Shown here piece by piece: positions 32,092-40,823 of a stretch of DNA of 47,607 bases. How positions within the stretch are numbered: position 1 is the first letter of the stretch; each line of letters begins with the position of its first letter. The notes under the pieces were generated by a model. The model worked only from the letters and a program-made list of their open reading frames with translations, searched no databases and was not told the origin of the DNA. The DNA is from Firmicutes bacterium CAG:555 (GTDB lineage: Bacteria > Bacillota > Clostridia > Oscillospirales > Oscillospiraceae), in contig HF986910.1 of the NCBI GenBank assembly GCA_000431075.1, positions 25,241 to 72,847 of the forward strand. The letters are read 5' to 3'. The translations under genes were made by a program, and so were the position numbers.

Positions 32092-32568
32092 ATGGATGCA
32101 ATAGTTGCGGTCTATTCCGATTGGGGCATAGGCGCAGGCGGCACGCAGCCGGTGGTCTTAAAGGCTGACCGTGCGCAGTTTAAGCGTGTCACGGACGGCA
32201 AGACCGTCATCGTCGGCAGGCGCACCCTCGCCGATTTCCCGAACGGCAGGCCCCTGAAGGGCCGGCGGAACATCGTCGTGACCCGTCAGAATATTTTAAT
32301 TGACGGCGCTTTCGTCGCCCACAGCGTGGCGGAAGCTGCCGAGCTGTGCAAGGATGAAGCCACGGTCGTCATCGGCGGCGCAAGCGTTTACCGTGACTTT
32401 TTCCCGCTTATCGATCGGGTGTTCGTCACGAAGATAGACCTTTGTCCCGTGTCGGATTCGTTCTTCCCGAACCTCGATGAGCTTTGCGACTGGCAGCTTG
32501 TTGACAATGGCGAGGAGCTTCACGAGGGCGATATCGCCTACCGCTTCACGGTTTATGAAAGGAAGTAG
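32092..32568 (+). CDS. dfrA: Dihydrofolate reductase
   Basis: The 158-residue enzyme regenerates tetrahydrofolate from the dihydrofolate made by ThyA. It has a divergent N-terminal loop (DWGIGAGGTQPVVLKADRAQFK in place of the usual N-x-LPW segment; Asp26 follows), VIVGRRTLADFPNGRPLKGRRNIVVTR for NADPH binding, and VVIGGASVYRDFFPLIDRVFVTKI. The substrate acid is Asp26. The ATG follows GAGGTGATAAC. It is adjacent to thyA, with the lipoprotein gene 3 nt downstream. Confidence 0.9.
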   Translation: MDAIVAVYSDWGIGAGGTQPVVLKADRAQFKRVTDGKTVIVGRRTLADFPNGRPLKGRRNIVVTRQNILIDGAFVAHSVAEAAELCKDEATVVIGGASVYRDFFPLIDRVFVTKIDLCPVSDSFFPNLDELCDWQLVDNGEELHEGDIAYRFTVYERK

Positions 32569-32571
32569 ATC

Positions 32572-33168
32572 ATGAAAAAGGCTGCTGCGATTTTGCTTGC
32601 AATTTCAGTGCTTTTCCTTGTCGGCTGCTCAGACAGCGACGGAGATGTGAAAAAGCCCAAGGAGACCGCCGTCACGGTCACCTCGGGAGACTGCTTTGAG
32701 ATAAATAAGCTAAAGGGAGAGGACGGGAACGAGAAATTTTCCTACACGGTCAAGACCCATGACGGCAAGGTCATAGAGTCCGCCGTCTGCGCAAACGAGC
32801 CCAAGGTCAAGCCCTTGAACGACGACCTTCTCGGCGTGCGCTTTTACACGGCGACCGACAGCTTCGTGCGCTACTACGACATTAAGTCCGGCAGAGCGTC
32901 GGCATCGTACTTCGGCGCATTCTGGGATAACGGCACGCTCCTTGCGTACAATGATTTTGAGAAAAGCGAAAAGCTCATCGTGCGTGATATCTTCGACGAT
33001 AACGGCTACCGCTACGAAAAGGAGATAAAAAGCGACTCGCTGACGCTTATCGTAACAAAAGCCGAGCCGACAGACGACGGTGAGACGCTGATAGTCAAAT
33101 TCAAGCTCGGCGAACACGGCGCAGAGAAAAATGTAAAACTGCCGCTTGTAGACAAAAGCAGCGATTGA
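32572..33168 (+). CDS. Putative lipoprotein
   Basis: The 198-residue product has a type II signal peptide with lipobox LVGC (Cys19), then a Ser/Asp-rich spacer and a soluble beta-rich domain (about 35-195). I do not recognise the domain. It is co-transcribed with thyA-dfrA (3-nt gap) although the functions look unrelated. It would be anchored on the outer face of the membrane. Its stop codon lies inside the terminator stem. Confidence 0.8.
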   Translation: MKKAAAILLAISVLFLVGCSDSDGDVKKPKETAVTVTSGDCFEINKLKGEDGNEKFSYTVKTHDGKVIESAVCANEPKVKPLNDDLLGVRFYTATDSFVRYYDIKSGRASASYFGAFWDNGTLLAYNDFEKSEKLIVRDIFDDNGYRYEKEIKSDSLTLIVTKAEPTDDGETLIVKFKLGEHGAEKNVKLPLVDKSSD

Positions 33169-33192
33169 GTTTCCTCAATCGCTGCTTTTTTT
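33158..33192. terminator. Bidirectional rho-independent terminator
   Basis: GCAGCGATTGAG (33158-33169), TTTC, CTCAATCGCTGC (33174-33185), then seven T, preceded by AAAA. It ends both the thyA operon and the converging foldase gene. Confidence 0.92.
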
Positions 33193-33204
33193 ATTACTTA
33201 TTGA

Positions 33205-34347
33205 TTACTTCTTCTCGGCGCTGTACGCTGCGTAAGTCGTAAACTTAAACCCATCGGTGTTGCTGAAGAACTGGGTGAAGTCAAAATCCTTGTACTGTGA
33301 GTTAAACTCCGCCTTATCCGATACCTTCCACTTTTTCATCTCCTCGTCGAAGTCGTAGCTTGCCGCCATCTGGCCGAGCGTGTAGCCGTACTGGTTGTTG
33401 ATATCGACATTGCTTGCCGTGGTGGGCAGGCGCATGATGATATGATAGCCGAACTTCGATTCGACAACATCCGACACCTCGTAGTCCTTGAGCGCCTTGG
33501 TCGCATCGGTGTACTCCTGCACCATTGCGCCATCGGTGAAGCAGTAGCCGTTGGGGTACGACTCCTTGCCGGGGTCCTCGCTGTCTTTTTTCATGTACTC
33601 AAGGAATTTTTCCTTGCGCTTTTCGTCATCCTTAATGGCCTTGAGCTCCTTGGCGAGCTTCTCGGCCTTTGCCTTCTTCTCGGCCTTGGCAGAGTCGGAG
33701 ATATCCTTCTCGGTGGTCTTACCGTCCTCGCCCTTGACCTCCTCGGTGGTCTTGAACAGGATGTGGGCGCTGGTCATGAATCCGTTTTCGTCGATGTAGC
33801 CCTTGAGGGTCTCGTCACTGACCTTCTCGCCGTTTTCGCCGTAGAGCGAAGCGAAGATGTTGGAAAGGGTGAAGTTGATTTTGTTGACGGCCTTGAACGA
33901 ATCGAGCGTGAAGCCCTGACCGTTGAGTGCTGCGGTGAACGCAGCGTCGGGGTCGTCCTGATCCTCATAATTTTTGCGGATGGCGCTGATATTGTCCTCA
34001 AGGGTCTTGAGCTGCTCATCGGTGGGCAGGCAGTTCATGGACTTGCCCTTGCTCATGATGACGCAGGCCTGAGCGGCGTTATACAGCGCCTCGTTAACGC
34101 ACCACTCGGCGTTTGTTTTGGTCTTATCGTAGATGCACACGCCGTCCCAATCGACGCCGCCGCCGGTGGAGGACTGGTAGTATTTCGTGAGGGTGGTGGC
34201 AGCGGTCTTGAGGTAGTACATGAACTCGTCAAAGCTGACATCCGTGCCGTCTACGGACATGACCGTGTCGCCTTTTTTTGAGCCGCAGCCGGTCAAGCAG
34301 CCGAGTGCGAGCACCAGTGCGAGCAATATCGCAGCAAACTTTTTCAT
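33205..34347 (-). CDS. PrsA-like peptidylprolyl isomerase lipoprotein
   Basis: The 380-residue protein has a lipobox signal peptide (LTGC, Cys21), a helical SurA-N-like region (about 30-185) and a parvulin (PPIC) domain (about 190-310) with SAHILFKT, KDSEDPGKESYPNGYCFTDG and SKFGYHIIMRL; a Lys/Glu-rich insertion splits it. It would fold exported proteins at the outer face of the membrane. It lies just downstream of mfd in the same direction, a common arrangement. The catalytic His is present in SAHILF. Confidence 0.93.
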   Translation of the reverse strand: MKKFAAILLALVLALGCLTGCGSKKGDTVMSVDGTDVSFDEFMYYLKTAATTLTKYYQSSTGGGVDWDGVCIYDKTKTNAEWCVNEALYNAAQACVIMSKGKSMNCLPTDEQLKTLEDNISAIRKNYEDQDDPDAAFTAALNGQGFTLDSFKAVNKINFTLSNIFASLYGENGEKVSDETLKGYIDENGFMTSAHILFKTTEEVKGEDGKTTEKDISDSAKAEKKAKAEKLAKELKAIKDDEKRKEKFLEYMKKDSEDPGKESYPNGYCFTDGAMVQEYTDATKALKDYEVSDVVESKFGYHIIMRLPTTASNVDINNQYGYTLGQMAASYDFDEEMKKWKVSDKAEFNSQYKDFDFTQFFSNTDGFKFTTYAAYSAEKK

Positions 34348-34418
34348 TATAACTCTCCGTTCAATATAAGGTTAAGCCTATTCTAATACTTTTTTTAGCA
34401 ATAATCCAGAACTTTTCG

Positions 34419-37400
34419 TTAATTATCGCTCCACAGGGCAACAAATCTGCGTGCTTCATCGATACTCCGGTTTTTCGACTGGATCTTCAGACTGACGCAG
34501 GGCTTTGCGCCCGCCTCGACCTTTAGCTTACCCTTATACTCGGGTCGTGCATACAGGCGGGACACCTTTTCCATATCGAAATTTTCCAGCGTGAAGCGCA
34601 GAAGTCCGTTTTTCTGCTGGATATCGCTGATTCCGGCCCTGCCTGCCTCGCCACGCAAAAGCGCCACATGGATGAGCTCATTCACCGACGGCGGCGGATC
34701 GCCGAAGCGGTCGATTATCTCATCGGTGAGATCGTCCGCCTCTGCCTCGGTGCGGATGAGCGCAATGCGGCGGTAGATATCCATGCGCTGCTCGGGCGAG
34801 CGGATGTAGCTTTCGGGGATGTTTGCGCTCACGGAAAGATCCGCCGAGCAATCGGCACGCTTTTCGGGCGCAATGCCGCGCTCGGTGAGCACCGCCTCAT
34901 TTAACAGCTTCATATACATATCGTAGCCGACATCTATCATGTGCCCCGACTGCTCTGCGCCGAGGAGGTTGCCCGCACCACGAATTTCAAGGTCACGCAT
35001 GGCAATTTTGAAGCCAGAGCCGAACTCGGCAAACTCACGGATAGCCGTCAGGCGCTTTTCGGCGATCTCGGTCAGCACCTTGTCCTGCCGGAAGGTAAGG
35101 TACGCCGACGCCCTTCGGGTCGAGCGGCCGACACGGCCACGGATCTGGTGCAGCTGCGCAAGCCCCATCTTGTCGGCATCCTCGATGATGAGGGTGTTGA
35201 CATTGGGGATATCGATGCCCGTTTCGATTATCGTCGTGCAAACGAGTACCTGCACCTTGCCGTCGGCGACCTCCTCCATGACGGAGGCGAGCATATCCTT
35301 ATCCATCTGCCCGTGGGCGACCCCGACGGTGACCTCGCCGCCGAGCATGTCACGGATTTTCACGGCCGTGCGCTCGATGTTGTCTATGCGGTTGTGCAGG
35401 TAATACACCTGTCCGCCACGCTGAAGCTCACGGTTAATGGCATCGCACAGCACCGACCAATCGTGCTCCATGACGAAGGTCTGCACCGGCAGTCTGTCCT
35501 GCGGCGGCTCATCGATGGACGACATGTCACGGATGCCGGAAAGCGCCATGTTGAGCGTTCTGGGTATCGGCGTTGCCGAGAGCGTCAGAACATCGACACC
35601 TCTCGACATTTCCTTAATGTGCTCCTTGTGGCTCACGCCGAAGCGCTGCTCCTCATCGACAATTAAAAGCCCCAGACTCTTAAATTTGACATCTTTTTGT
35701 AACAATCTGTGCGTGCCGATCACCAGATCGCACTTACCGGTCCTGAGGTCGTCGAGCGTTTTATTTATCTGCGCAGGCGTTCTGAATCGACTGAGCACCT
35801 CCACCGTCACCGGGAAGCCGAAAAAGCGCTGCACTGCGGTCTGATAATGCTGCTGGGCAAGCACCGTCGTGGGGACTAATATCGCCGCCTGCCGGTTATC
35901 GAGAATGCACTTCATGACAGCCCTCAATGCGACCTCGGTCTTGCCGTAGCCGACATCGCCGCACAGAAGTCTGTCCATCGGCACGCTCGACTCCATGTCG
36001 GCCTTGATCTCGCTTATGCAGCGAAGCTGATCGTCCGTTTCCGTGTAGCCGAAGTTATCCTCAAATTCACGCTGCCACGCCGTGTCCTCGGCAAAGGCGT
36101 GACCGGGAACTCTTGCACGCTCGGCATACAGGGCGATAAGCTCCTTGGCTAACTTCTTTGTCGCCGCCTTGGCACGGCTGCGGGTCTTTGTCCACTCCGC
36201 ACCGCCCATTTTCGACAGCTTCACCTTGTGCTCCTCGCCGGCACCGAGATACTTCGTCACCATGTCAAGCTGCGTAGCCGGAACATACAGGGTGTCCGTC
36301 CCTGCGTAGCAAATTTTTATATAGTCCTTTTCAAAGCCGTCTACCTTCATCTTGTGGATGCCGGCAAAGCGGCCTATACCGTGCACCTCATGCACGACAT
36401 AGTCGCCCGGGGCAAGGTCGGCGTAGGAATTTATGCGTTCACGGTTCGTGGGCGCTTTCTTTTTGCGCCCCGAGCGGTGCTCACGCACACGGATAAGCTG
36501 CGCATCGGTTATGACGGCAAGCTTTATCCCGGGGTACTCTATGCCTGCGCTCATTGCGCCGACACTGATATAGCACTCGCCGCACTCTGGCATTTTTGTA
36601 AGCTCTGAGTACACGAGCGCCTTAATGCCGTTATCCTTGAAGAAGTCCTGCAATACCTGCGCACGGCGCTCATCGCCGGCAAGGACAACGACACGGTAGC
36701 CCTGCTTGAGATACAGCGAAACATCGTCGGCTGCGGTTTTCACCGAGCCTGCGTAGCTCGGCAGCTGCTTTGCCGGAACAGAGCACAGCGTCTTAGGCTC
36801 CAAGGGATATCTGCCAACGGTGAAGGCATCGGCCATGTACACCGGATAGTCCGACATTTTTCGACAAAACTCGTCGAAGGTCGCCCTGAAGCTCTCCGCC
36901 GTGACGGCGAGCATCCCCTTCTTGGTGAGCGCCGAAATATCCTCGCCGATCTGTTTATTGAAACCCCTCGCACGGTCGGCGCATCTCGGCGGCTGGTCGA
37001 ACAGAACAAAGCAGTCGTCGGGGATATAGTCCATGCCGTAGGCGGGGGCATACAGAACCGGCAGATAGCGGTCGAGATCCTCAAGCTTTATATCGTTTGC
37101 AATGCGCTCGGCATCGCCCCTGAGCGTCGCTTCAAGCTCCTTCAGCTGCGGTGAGGTCTTGTGCCTTGCACAGCGGTCGGCCATGGCGGCAAGCTTCTTA
37201 CTCACGCCCTCGCTTCCGCCGTCGGCAAGCGAGATAAGCGCCTCGGCAGCCGGCAGCACACGGCAGTGTTCGACTGCCTCGGTGCGGCGCTGGGTGTGGA
37301 CATCGAAAAAGCCCATGGAGTCAATGTCGTCGCCCCAGAATTCGATGCGCACGGGCTCCTGGTACATGGGCGAGAAGAAATCCAGAATGCCGCCACGGCG

Positions 37401-37922
37401 TGCGTACTGTCCCGCACCCTCGACCTGCTCGCATCTTTCGTAGCCGCAGCGAACGAGCGCACGCTCTATCTCATCGGGCGGATACTCGCCGCCGTCTGTT
37501 ATCTCAAATGCAGCGCAGCGCAGCGTCTCAACCGGCAGGGTGCGCTGCAAAAGCGCAGAGACGGTCGCAACGGTTATCTTACTTTCGCCGCGGCACAAAG
37601 CATCAAGCGCCGCTATGCGCTGCTGCTCGACCTGACGGGAAGCCGCCAGCGTGGGATAAAAGGTAAAGTCACGGGAATACAGAACAGTGGGCTTTTCGCC
37701 AGTCATCGCCTCAAGGTCACGGGCGAAGCTGTCGGCCGACGCCTCATCCGGACACACGACAAAAAGCGGCATCTCAAGCCGCTCAAAAAGCGCCGCTGCG
37801 AGGTTTGCCCGGTGCACCGACGAAAGCCCCGAAACGAGCGCAGGAAGTCCACCGCTCTCGAGCAAATCAGGGAGGGCGGCGGCTTCCTTGTTCAAAAATA
37901 TCTGCCTGTTTAATAGTTTCAT
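34419..37922 (-). CDS. mfd: Transcription-repair coupling factor Mfd
   Basis: The 1167-residue protein is a full Mfd: UvrB-like N-terminal domains, an RNA polymerase-interacting domain (about 490-550, with YVVHEVHGIGRFAG), RecG-like translocase motifs (LLCGDVGYGKTEVALR, VDEEQRFG, QIRGRVGRS) and a C-terminal TRCF domain. It releases stalled RNA polymerase and recruits UvrA. The ATG lies 9 nt after a TATAAT and has no Shine-Dalgarno sequence, so the mRNA may be leaderless. It diverges from dnaA. Confidence 0.97.
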   Translation of the reverse strand: MKLLNRQIFLNKEAAALPDLLESGGLPALVSGLSSVHRANLAAALFERLEMPLFVVCPDEASADSFARDLEAMTGEKPTVLYSRDFTFYPTLAASRQVEQQRIAALDALCRGESKITVATVSALLQRTLPVETLRCAAFEITDGGEYPPDEIERALVRCGYERCEQVEGAGQYARRGGILDFFSPMYQEPVRIEFWGDDIDSMGFFDVHTQRRTEAVEHCRVLPAAEALISLADGGSEGVSKKLAAMADRCARHKTSPQLKELEATLRGDAERIANDIKLEDLDRYLPVLYAPAYGMDYIPDDCFVLFDQPPRCADRARGFNKQIGEDISALTKKGMLAVTAESFRATFDEFCRKMSDYPVYMADAFTVGRYPLEPKTLCSVPAKQLPSYAGSVKTAADDVSLYLKQGYRVVVLAGDERRAQVLQDFFKDNGIKALVYSELTKMPECGECYISVGAMSAGIEYPGIKLAVITDAQLIRVREHRSGRKKKAPTNRERINSYADLAPGDYVVHEVHGIGRFAGIHKMKVDGFEKDYIKICYAGTDTLYVPATQLDMVTKYLGAGEEHKVKLSKMGGAEWTKTRSRAKAATKKLAKELIALYAERARVPGHAFAEDTAWQREFEDNFGYTETDDQLRCISEIKADMESSVPMDRLLCGDVGYGKTEVALRAVMKCILDNRQAAILVPTTVLAQQHYQTAVQRFFGFPVTVEVLSRFRTPAQINKTLDDLRTGKCDLVIGTHRLLQKDVKFKSLGLLIVDEEQRFGVSHKEHIKEMSRGVDVLTLSATPIPRTLNMALSGIRDMSSIDEPPQDRLPVQTFVMEHDWSVLCDAINRELQRGGQVYYLHNRIDNIERTAVKIRDMLGGEVTVGVAHGQMDKDMLASVMEEVADGKVQVLVCTTIIETGIDIPNVNTLIIEDADKMGLAQLHQIRGRVGRSTRRASAYLTFRQDKVLTEIAEKRLTAIREFAEFGSGFKIAMRDLEIRGAGNLLGAEQSGHMIDVGYDMYMKLLNEAVLTERGIAPEKRADCSADLSVSANIPESYIRSPEQRMDIYRRIALIRTEAEADDLTDEIIDRFGDPPPSVNELIHVALLRGEAGRAGISDIQQKNGLLRFTLENFDMEKVSRLYARPEYKGKLKVEAGAKPCVSLKIQSKNRSIDEARRFVALWSDN

Positions 37923-37931
37923 TGCAATACC

Positions 37932-37960
37932 ATTATACGATACGCTGTTGTTTTTTTCAA
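37932..37960 (-). promoter_or_regulatory. Promoter of mfd
   Basis: Minus-strand TTGAAA (37960-37955) and TATAAT (37937-37932), 17-bp spacer. The predicted start lies 2-3 nt before the mfd ATG. Confidence 0.75.
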
Positions 37961-37979
37961 GAATTTAAAAAGAAGCTTA

Positions 37980-38094
37980 GCAGCTTTGACGGAGCAACTT
38001 TTCGTTCAGGCAAGGCGAAGTCCGACGGGAATACCGAGGAGTATTTCCTAGGGCTTTAACGCAGCATGAGCGGAAAGGGTCCCGTCAAAAAAGC
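37980..38094 (+). repeat. Structured dispersed repeat, copy E (core-only form)
   Basis: This 115-bp element lies between mfd and dnaA. It has no terminal inverted repeat or 5' module. The outer stem TTTGACGG/CCGTCAAA is perfect over 8 bp. The inner stem is TTTTCGTTCA with TGAGCGGAAA; the middle stem is GCGAAGTCC with GGGCTTTAACGC; the apical hairpin is GGGAATAC with GTATTTCC. The core sequence is closest to copy D. The dnaA promoter begins 23 nt downstream. Confidence 0.8.
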
Positions 38095-38117
38095 CTATAC
38101 ATTATAATATATATGTC

Positions 38118-38146
38118 TTGCATGTGGGCTATAATTTTGGTATAAT
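38118..38146 (+). promoter_or_regulatory. Promoter of dnaA
   Basis: TTGCAT (38118-38123) and TATAAT (38141-38146), 17-bp spacer, 43 nt before the dnaA ATG. No DnaA boxes were seen around it. Confidence 0.75.
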
Positions 38147-38189
38147 AATTCGGGTTAATATTGCTTTCAAAGAGAGGTATAAGATATAT

Positions 38190-39497
38190 ATGAATTCTCT
38201 TCAGGATATATGGGCTGCGGTCATTGCTGTGCTGTCGCAAAATCTCACGCCGACGGCCATTTCAACTTGGTTTTCAGACTGCACTCCGGTGGATATAAAC
38301 GGCTCGGAGCTCGTTATTCACACGACCTCGGACTTTAAGCGTGATATCATTGTAAACCGTTTTGCCGATACCATCAAGCAAGCCTTGTCGGATATCTTCT
38401 CGACAAGCTTCGGACTTGTGGTTTTAGCCGGTGACGAGCTTGGCGAATATCAGTCGCACAAGCCGGACGATGACCCCCTGCCCGAGATGGCGGGCTACAC
38501 ATTTGACCGCTTCATCGTCGGCAACTCCAACCGCTTTGCGCATAATGCGGCCTACGCCGTTGCGCAAAACCCCGGCTCGGCGTACAATCCGCTGTTTATC
38601 TACGGAAACTCCGGCCTCGGCAAAACGCACCTGCTGCTTGCTATCGGTCAGGCCATCCGTGAGCGGAACCCGTCAACGAAGATAGCCTATGTCAAGGGCG
38701 ACGATTTTACAAATCAGCTTCTTAAATCGATAAAGGAAGGCACGGGCGAGGAGTTCAGATTAAAATACCGCAATGTTGACCTGTTTTTAGTCGATGATAT
38801 TCAGTTTATCGCCGGCAAGCAGGCCACTCAGGAGGAGTTCTTCCACACCTTTAATAACATTTATGAGGCAGGCCATCAGATAGTCATTACCTCCGACCGC
38901 CCGCCTATTGAAATGAGCCTTCTTGATGACCGTCTCATGTCCCGTTTTCAGGGCGGCCTCATGGCGGATATCCAGCCGCCCGACATTGAGACGAGAATGG
39001 TCATCACGAGGACCAAGGCGGCGCAGTTAGGGCTCATCCTTGAGGAGGACGCCGTGACCTATATCGCCGAGACGATCACGACCAATGTCCGTCAGATAGA
39101 GGGCGTTATCAAGCGCCTGACGGCATATAAGGAGATACTTGACAGCAAGATCGACACGCAGGCGGTAAAGCGGGCTATAAAGGATGTTGTCCGCATCGGG
39201 ACCTTCATCCCCTCGCCGCAGCTTATCATCCGTGAAAGTGCGCTTTATTATTCGCTCACGGAGGAGGATCTTCGCGGTCAGAACCGCTCAAAGAATACCG
39301 CAATTGCAAGACAGATAGCAATGTATCTTATCCGCACGCTGACAAATCTCTCGCTTAAGGAGATAGGCGCTGAGTTCGGCGACAGAAACCATTCGACGGT
39401 CATCTCGTCCATTAAGAAGATAGAGGACATGATAAAGACCGATCCGACCATGGCGGCGACCGTTCGTGACATCACCTCGAACATAAATTCCAATTGA
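38190..39497 (+). CDS. dnaA: Chromosomal replication initiator DnaA
   Basis: The ATG at 38190 starts MNSLQDIW, the normal DnaA N-terminus, giving 435 residues; an upstream TTG start would overlap the promoter. Domain I (1-80) and a short linker precede the AAA+ domain (from about 100), with Walker A GNSGLGKT (139-146) and Walker B LFLVDDIQF. The DNA-binding domain IV has the signature as GDRNHSTV (397-404), where the usual sequence is GGRDHTTV; N400 and S402 replace Asp and Thr. GAGAGG lies 12 nt before the start. Confidence 0.97.
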   Translation: MNSLQDIWAAVIAVLSQNLTPTAISTWFSDCTPVDINGSELVIHTTSDFKRDIIVNRFADTIKQALSDIFSTSFGLVVLAGDELGEYQSHKPDDDPLPEMAGYTFDRFIVGNSNRFAHNAAYAVAQNPGSAYNPLFIYGNSGLGKTHLLLAIGQAIRERNPSTKIAYVKGDDFTNQLLKSIKEGTGEEFRLKYRNVDLFLVDDIQFIAGKQATQEEFFHTFNNIYEAGHQIVITSDRPPIEMSLLDDRLMSRFQGGLMADIQPPDIETRMVITRTKAAQLGLILEEDAVTYIAETITTNVRQIEGVIKRLTAYKEILDSKIDTQAVKRAIKDVVRIGTFIPSPQLIIRESALYYSLTEEDLRGQNRSKNTAIARQIAMYLIRTLTNLSLKEIGAEFGDRNHSTVISSIKKIEDMIKTDPTMAATVRDITSNINSN

Positions 39498-39705
39498 CTT
39501 TTCAACACATCGGATATTGAAAAGCTGTTGGCGGATGTTGAAAACGAAAAACCGCAAAACAGCCTGTTGAAAAGCCGAAATTTATGCACATTTTTCTCGA
39601 CACGGAAAATTGAGCGTTATCAAGGCTTACAGTGACTTTTCAACAGAAATTCTGACTACTGCTATTACTACTGAATTTATTGATTTATTTCTTTTTATAA
39701 CGGGA
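39498..39705 (+). other. Putative origin of replication (oriC/BUS)
   Basis: The 217-bp dnaA-dnaN gap holds four exact TTTTCAACA boxes: 39499-39507 (+), 39536-39544 (-), 39565-39573 (-) and 39637-39645 (+). A near match lies at 39515-39523, and TTATGCACA at 39582-39590. From 39656 to 39673 comes CTACTGCTATTACTACTG, which read on the other strand is a TAG-type trio array (DnaA-trio). An AT-rich tract (39674-39700) follows. Box-trio-AT tract order matches the B. subtilis unwinding system. Transcription diverges on either side (mfd left, dnaN right). Confidence 0.75.
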
Positions 39706-39714
39706 GGAAACGAA

Positions 39715-40821
39715 ATGAAACTTACCTGCGAAAAGTACCTGCTCCAGTCGGCAGTTGCCGTCAGCACGAGAGCGGCCGCATCGAAAAGCCCCATCCCCAC
39801 CCTTGAGGGCATACTGCTCGAAGCGGGCGAGGATCTGAGGGTCACAGGCTACGACCTTAAAAAGGGCATATATACGAACATCGAAGCGGAGGTGTCAGAG
39901 CCCGGCTCTGTCGTTCTCGACGCCAAGCTTTTCGGCGAGATGGTAAGAAAAATGCCGGACGGCATCGTTTCGATAGTTACCGACAGTCAGAACATGACGA
40001 CCGTCAAGTGCGGCAAATCCGAGTTCAGCTTCATGGGCATGGACTCCGGCGAATATCCCGAGCTTCCCTCGGTTGACGGCCTCAAAACATACACGATAAA
40101 TCAGGGCGTTTTAAAGAGCATGATAAACCAGAGCATCTTTGCCGTCAGCGATAACGACGCACGCCCCGTGTACACAGGCTCGATGTTCGAGGTCGAAAAC
40201 GGCATTCTGACTTTAGTCTCCGTGGACGGCTACCGTCTTGCCCTGCGCCGTGAGGCTATCGAAGGCCCCGCCGAACACAACGAGTTTATCGTCCCCGGTG
40301 CGGCGCTATCCGACCTTGAGCGCATCAGCGCTCCCGACAGCGAGGAGACTGTGCGCATTTCCGTCGGCGGCAACCATGTGTCGTTCACTGTGGGCAAAAC
40401 GGTCATCGTCTCCCGCAGACTTGAGGGCGACTTTCTTAATTACAAAAAGGCGCTGCCCGAGGTTTTCAAGCTTCAGATAAAGGTAAACCGCTCCGAGATA
40501 CTCAGAGCCACCGACCGTGTGGTGCTCATCGTAGACGAGAAAACGAAAAATCCCGTGCGCATGACCTTCAACGAAGGCTTTATAGACTTCCGCTGCACGA
40601 CCCCGATAGGCAAGGCCGAGGATGTGTGCTTCTGCGAGGGTAACGGCGAGGGCATGGAGATAGGCTTTAACGGCAAGTACCTCATGGACGCACTCAAGGC
40701 AGCTCCGGCCGACGAGCTAATAGTCTGCCTGAACACCAGCTCCTCGCCCTGCGTCATCCTGCCGGCCGACGGCAGCGATAAGTTCAAGTTCATGATACTG
40801 CCTATCAGATTGAGAGCGTAA
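39715..40821 (+). CDS. dnaN: DNA polymerase III beta subunit (sliding clamp)
   Basis: The ATG at 39715 follows GGGAGGAAA; the upstream in-frame start would run through the origin. The 368-residue product has the three clamp domains and a typical start MKLTCEKYLLQSAVAVSTRA, VDGYRLALRR and a C-terminus FMILPIRL. It forms a ring that keeps polymerase on DNA and also docks MutS and MutL. It heads the dnaN-yaaA-recF-remB operon. Confidence 0.98.
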   Translation: MKLTCEKYLLQSAVAVSTRAAASKSPIPTLEGILLEAGEDLRVTGYDLKKGIYTNIEAEVSEPGSVVLDAKLFGEMVRKMPDGIVSIVTDSQNMTTVKCGKSEFSFMGMDSGEYPELPSVDGLKTYTINQGVLKSMINQSIFAVSDNDARPVYTGSMFEVENGILTLVSVDGYRLALRREAIEGPAEHNEFIVPGAALSDLERISAPDSEETVRISVGGNHVSFTVGKTVIVSRRLEGDFLNYKKALPEVFKLQIKVNRSEILRATDRVVLIVDEKTKNPVRMTFNEGFIDFRCTTPIGKAEDVCFCEGNGEGMEIGFNGKYLMDALKAAPADELIVCLNTSSSPCVILPADGSDKFKFMILPIRLRA

Positions 40822-40823
40822 AG

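Noticed and set aside
38095..38189. Second origin region upstream of dnaA
   Set aside because: No DnaA-box-like 9-mers were seen there, only a promoter and the structured repeat.
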